From positions 2,041,511 through 2,105,510 of the forward strand of contig NW_017264194.1 of NCBI RefSeq assembly GCF_001619985.1: a DNA stretch of 64,000 nt, given 5' to 3'. Below the pieces are notes generated by a model that had not been told where the DNA came from, ran no database searches, and saw nothing but the letters and a program-made list of their open reading frames with translations. Source of the stretch: Xylona heveae TC161 (Eukaryota; Ascomycota; Xylonomycetes; Xylonales; Xylonaceae). Position 1 is the first letter of the stretch. The number at the start of each line of letters is the position of its first letter. Shown here piece after piece: positions 61,655-64,000 of the stretch. Position numbers and translations under genes: made by a program.

Positions 61655-63958
61655 ATGCCGAGGGAGGGTCACAGACGATTGTTGTTCTCTCGCTCACCCT
61701 CCTTGGACTACCATTTTCCTTGTCTTTGTTCCGGATTTTCCTACGTACGAAACGGTGTGGTTCTCTTATGCGCTTTTGCATATTTGAGTTCCGGGTTGAT
61801 CTATTACCTCTGTGTACCACGTTTCCGATCTAATTTCATTTCCTTGAATAACGTATTGGCATGAGCACGCTTTCTTTTGTCATCTTTTCCAAGTCTGACC
61901 ATACCATTTCTCATCATTTCCCATCATGCCATTGAATGAAGCGACGCATTTAATTTATTGTTCTTATTTTATCACAGATCCCTTTCATTTTCTCATTTGT
62001 CCATTTCTAACGGTTGGGTATGTCTTCACGAGTCATATATTCGATTGGCTTCTAAGGCACATTCCTGGTTATCTGGTGCCCTTCCAATAGTTTTTCGTCT
62101 CCATTTTAATCTTATTGTATTCCCCCATGACCGTTTCTTATTCTTTTCAGATTTCATTCACCTCACCTGTATTTCCATCCCATTCGTACTCTCACTTGTT
62201 TGACTTTTCTTCTATTTCTTTTGGCAACGCATTACCCTCCATTTACTGTGCTTTTATTTCATACATTTCAGTCTCATTATTTCTCATGTGCAATGTGCCA
62301 TGCGCGACGTGCAATGTGTTATGTGTATCTCAGTTCCATCCGCTTTTCGTGTTTTCTTTATATTATTTCCATACAGTGTATGTCATCTTTTCTTTGCAAT
62401 ATTCCCGTTTTCCCTTCTCTTTTTTATTACCTTTGTACGCCGCAACGTCGACCATTACTAAAATGTCTTCAATGTAATTACCATTGGAAAAGATGATTCA
62501 ATGAGAATATAGTCGGATGGGAAAAGATGACTTGCGTTTGGTCTCGACTTTTTTTACCGTTACGCAATGCAGACTTACAATTTGCTTCATGAGATGAATT
62601 TAGACTATAACCAATAATTGGCTTGAAGTCTGTCTGATAAGTGATGGGTTTATGATTGTATGAATGTTGCAGAATGCTTATCATTACGATTCTAAGGTGA
62701 GATCTATGGATATAAGACACGTTGCTATCTTGTTTCCCGTATCTTAATGGCAAATAGAGAGAAATAGTTGCGGGATCATTATTATTCGCATCATGTCCTC
62801 GCATATCTAACTAAGCAGAAAAAGAAAAGGTAATAAAAGAAATAAGATTTTGTTTAACACCTTTGTGCACAAGACATGCAATGCTAATGACAAAGTCAAA
62901 ATTTGTCGAGCAGAGTATTATCTACTGAGCATGCTGTGCCCCCAGGATGGCGGGCAGCACATAACATTGCACGTTAACGTCTAATCGATGACAAAGGAAC
63001 GACATCATCAATGGAAGATTCATCCATTCATTCTCAACTCCCAAGTCAAATCCAGATCGAATCTGACCCCACTACACGCAAGCCTCCACAGGGCCAATTT
63101 CCCAAATAGACCAAGAACGACGACAGATGATGATAAGACCACAAGAGGACCAATATCGTCATAATCGCATTATCTTGGAATGGCATAGAATGATGGAAGA
63201 ATGGACGACACCCCACCGTGAGTCAAACGAGGTTGAATCTGGCCATACATGTCCATATAATAAGACACATATGAGAACTCTCGCAGTGTAGGATAGGTAG
63301 TGAGTAATTGCCAGTCACAGACTAGACCTGTCTTGCTAACCATACTGCCTTCATGGTCTAATAGTGGAGTAACTTGTGTCGCTTCCACCAGCCGACCCCG
63401 CGTTGCCTCTTGCGCTCGGGTCCCACCTTTATCTTACTTGTGCTTGTCCCACCCCCAGCCTGGGGAAATCGTCACTTTACCCAAAAGCGGACTGGGACCT
63501 GAATGAGCTGATTTACAACTCGAGGCCTCCTCCATCATCTTTCAAGCCTCATTTTTTCTTTTTCTTCAAACTCTTTCTCAGGTACACATGAACTTGGTTA
63601 CTTCTTCGTCGCTAAACCTCATCGATTGCGATTAATTTGTTGGTGAGTGACGTTATTGTTTCTCCATGTCGCCGATTATATATCAGTTGCACAGGGAGAG
63701 GGGTATACTCGCCCATTTGGGTAATATTCCCCTCCACTGCACACCGCCGGCAGCTGTCTCCGATGAGCAACAAGAAAGATGCATGCAGCCGGCGAGTAGC
63801 TTTTCTTGAGTGCACGTCACAGGTTGGCAGGCTTCGATATTGATGTGGTTTTGGATTATGCTGATTTGTATCATTTGCTTGCTCGTAAAATGATGCTAAT
63901 TGTTGCAGTTTTCTTGTAGAAAGAGCATGCAACTGTCCTGATAAATCATCCCGCCATC
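61655..63958. other. Long downstream/upstream intergenic region
   Basis: 2.3 kb. T-rich and pyrimidine-rich at 61700-62460 (BEM1 3' UTR), AT-rich after. From about 63500 a CT-rich leader and a possible 5' UTR intron (GTGAGT 63643 to TAG 63919) precede the next ATG. No gene is supported inside. Confidence 0.5.
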
Positions 63959-64000
63959 ATGTTGCCTCCATCGTTGCCGAGCGGGCAGCAGCGAGTCCTT
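63959..64000 (+). CDS. Possible start of next gene (cut by window end)
   Basis: ATG at 63959 follows a candidate 5' UTR intron (63643-63919, GTGAGT donor, TTTTCTTGTAG acceptor) and opens a frame MLPPSLPSGQQRVL to the window end. Fourteen codons are too few to name a product. Confidence 0.35.
   Translation, partial: MLPPSLPSGQQRVL

Overview
The window is nuclear DNA of a filamentous ascomycete fungus, most likely a member of the Eurotiales (Aspergillus/Penicillium relatives). The signs are short GT-AG introns (mostly 50-105 nt), monocistronic genes on both strands, pyrimidine-rich leaders, and fungal families such as CTF1/Far regulators, a penicillin-acyltransferase-like enzyme, augmin HAUS6, BEM1 and Mcd4. 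No CRISPR array, insertion sequence, prophage, rRNA gene or convincing tRNA gene was seen. Exon boundaries below were worked out by hand from reading frame, splice signals and remembered family sequences. They are predictions, and no database search was run.

Layout. 1-5 kb: 3' end of a STEEP1-like gene, a myosin essential light chain (MLC1/Cdc4) and a HAUS6-like augmin subunit. 5-11.5 kb: HD-domain nucleotidase, Msp1 AAA ATPase, Csm1/Pcs1 kinetochore protein and a two-part HIT protein. 12-22 kb: a conserved coiled-coil protein of unknown function, the GPI ethanolamine-phosphate transferase Mcd4 and an intracellular LysM protein. 22-31 kb: a FarB/CTF1-type Zn2Cys6 regulator in ten exons and Rad4/XPC. 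31-40 kb: methyltransferase, CoA-binding protein, an unknown basic protein, GINS subunit Psf3, a FHIT-like hydrolase and cystathionine beta-lyase. 40-52 kb: thymidylate synthase with large insertions, an AN1 zinc-finger protein (Cuz1), Sdh3, a C45 acyltransferase, Atp19, an MTFP1-like protein and an unknown membrane protein. 52-64 kb: Vps36, a Thp3-like SAC3/GANP protein, a possible unresolved spliced gene, Bem1 and the start of a gene cut by the window edge.

This is ordinary housekeeping chromosome, not a biosynthetic cluster or a mobile region. Loose functional groupings are visible. Mitochondrial membrane genes (SDH3, ATP19, MTFP1-like) lie within about 6 kb, and ATP19 and the MTFP1-like gene share a 367-bp divergent promoter. 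Many neighbours are head-to-head pairs with compact shared promoters.

The observations I rate highest are regulatory or structural. An ACGCGT (MCB-type) box lies about 140 bp upstream of both DNA-replication genes (PSF3 and thymidylate synthase). The cystathionine beta-lyase promoter carries CACGTG, CCAAT and TGAGTCA. Paired CCTCGG motifs sit exactly 20 bp apart inside an intron of the Far-type regulator, whose zinc cluster is itself split over 25-nt and 18-nt micro-exons. Repeat-derived insertions occur in thymidylate synthase and Mcd4. No wholly new biological system was recognised.
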